Assembly (NCBI GenBank): GCA_905235495.1
Contig: CAJOMK010000080.1
Span: 1 to 13,476, forward strand
Length of the DNA stretch: 13,476 bases
Direction: 5' to 3'
DNA from: an uncultured Methanobrevibacter sp.
Lineage (GTDB): Archaea > Methanobacteriota > Methanobacteria > Methanobacteriales > Methanobacteriaceae
The notes below the pieces were generated by a model. The model did no database searches. It was not told the DNA's origin and saw only the letters and a list, made by a program, of their open reading frames with translations. Of this stretch, positions 13,173 to 13,476 are shown piece by piece (position 1 is the first letter of the stretch; each line of letters begins with the position of its first letter). Position numbers and translations under genes: made by a program.

Positions 13173-13476
13173 ATGAAAATTAGTATTATCATACCTACAT
13201 ATAATGAAGAGGAATATCTTCCTAAATTGCTTGAAAGCATTAAATCTCAGGATTTTACAGATTATGAGATAATAGTGGCAGATGCGCAATCCAATGATAA
13301 TACTAGAGAAATAGCCAAGGAATATGGTTGTGTTGTCGTTGAAGGAGGCCTTCCAGGAATAGGAAGAAACAATGGTGCAAAAGTTGCAAAAGGAGAAATA
13401 TTGCTGTTTTTAGACTCAGATTTGGAACTTACTGAAAATTACCTCTCCAATGTTATTGAAGAATTTGAAGCGGATG
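13173..13476 (+). CDS. Family 2 glycosyltransferase, partial (N-terminal 101 codons)
   Basis: The gene runs off the right edge. The visible part is a GT-A fold nucleotide-sugar transferase: SIIIPTYNEEEYLPKLLESI (4-23), EIIVADAQSNDNT (32-44, with Asp37 for the nucleotide), GIGRNNGAKVAKGEILLFLDSD (62-83) with the metal-binding DSD at 81-83. It probably transfers a sugar to a lipid or surface polymer at the cytoplasmic face of the membrane; acceptor and donor are not readable. ADAQSNDNT replaces the usual 'VDDGSTD'-type sequence, as seen in the group of 'rSAM/selenodomain-associated'-like transferases; this subgroup placement is uncertain. The ATG is at 13173, with GAGATGAT a few bases upstream and a possible box A (GATATTTAAAAT, 13135-13146). 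Confidence 0.88.
   Translation, partial: MKISIIIPTYNEEEYLPKLLESIKSQDFTDYEIIVADAQSNDNTREIAKEYGCVVVEGGLPGIGRNNGAKVAKGEILLFLDSDLELTENYLSNVIEEFEAD

Overview
The window looks like a chromosomal segment of a gut or rumen methanogen of the Methanobrevibacter type. The evidence is the very AT-rich DNA with A/T-only intergenic runs, GGTG-type ribosome binding sites, TTTATATA-type box A elements, an archaeal release factor aRF1, an archaeal UMP kinase, and small archaeal families (DUF655, DUF2116 zinc ribbon). No tRNA, rRNA or canonical CRISPR array is visible.

Layout. On the minus strand, from left to right: the start of an AbrB-like/coiled-coil protein that runs off the left edge (1-758); a large secreted or membrane-anchored tannase-family serine esterase (1047-2861) preceded by a small PsbP/Mog1-like protein (2919-3359); a roughly 630-base AT-rich gap; and a two-gene translation operon, aRF1 followed by a DUF655 protein (5903 to 3994). 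On the plus strand: a decayed PAP2-like membrane phosphatase pseudogene (6243-7338), UMP kinase pyrH (7478-8155), a TatD-type metal nuclease (8285-9079), a tiny zinc-ribbon membrane protein (9228-9416), a YbjQ-family protein (9525-9851), and a membrane protein with a YbjQ-like tail (9927-10835). A minus-strand TauE/SafE-type transporter (10931-11761) is followed by a divergent, repeat-bearing promoter region, an unrecognised polytopic membrane protein (11970-13082) and the start of a family 2 glycosyltransferase (13173 to the right edge).

How the genes relate. Most are housekeeping or surface genes in short transcription units. aRF1 and DUF655 are a true operon (17 bases between stop and start). 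The adjacent YbjQ protein and membrane YbjQ-like protein probably work together. The tannase-like esterase and the TatD protein look closest to bacterial proteins and may be transferred genes.

The most unusual signal is inside the PAP2 pseudogene. Two separate insertions each consist of a perfect 30- or 32-base duplication of the gene's own sequence around a 35- or 36-base unrelated insert. Removing both restores the expected frame relations exactly. Repeat and insert lengths are those of a CRISPR repeat-spacer unit, so I propose two off-target spacer integrations by Cas1-Cas2 (solitary neo-CRISPR units) in one gene. This is an inference from architecture; replication template switching is the main rival.
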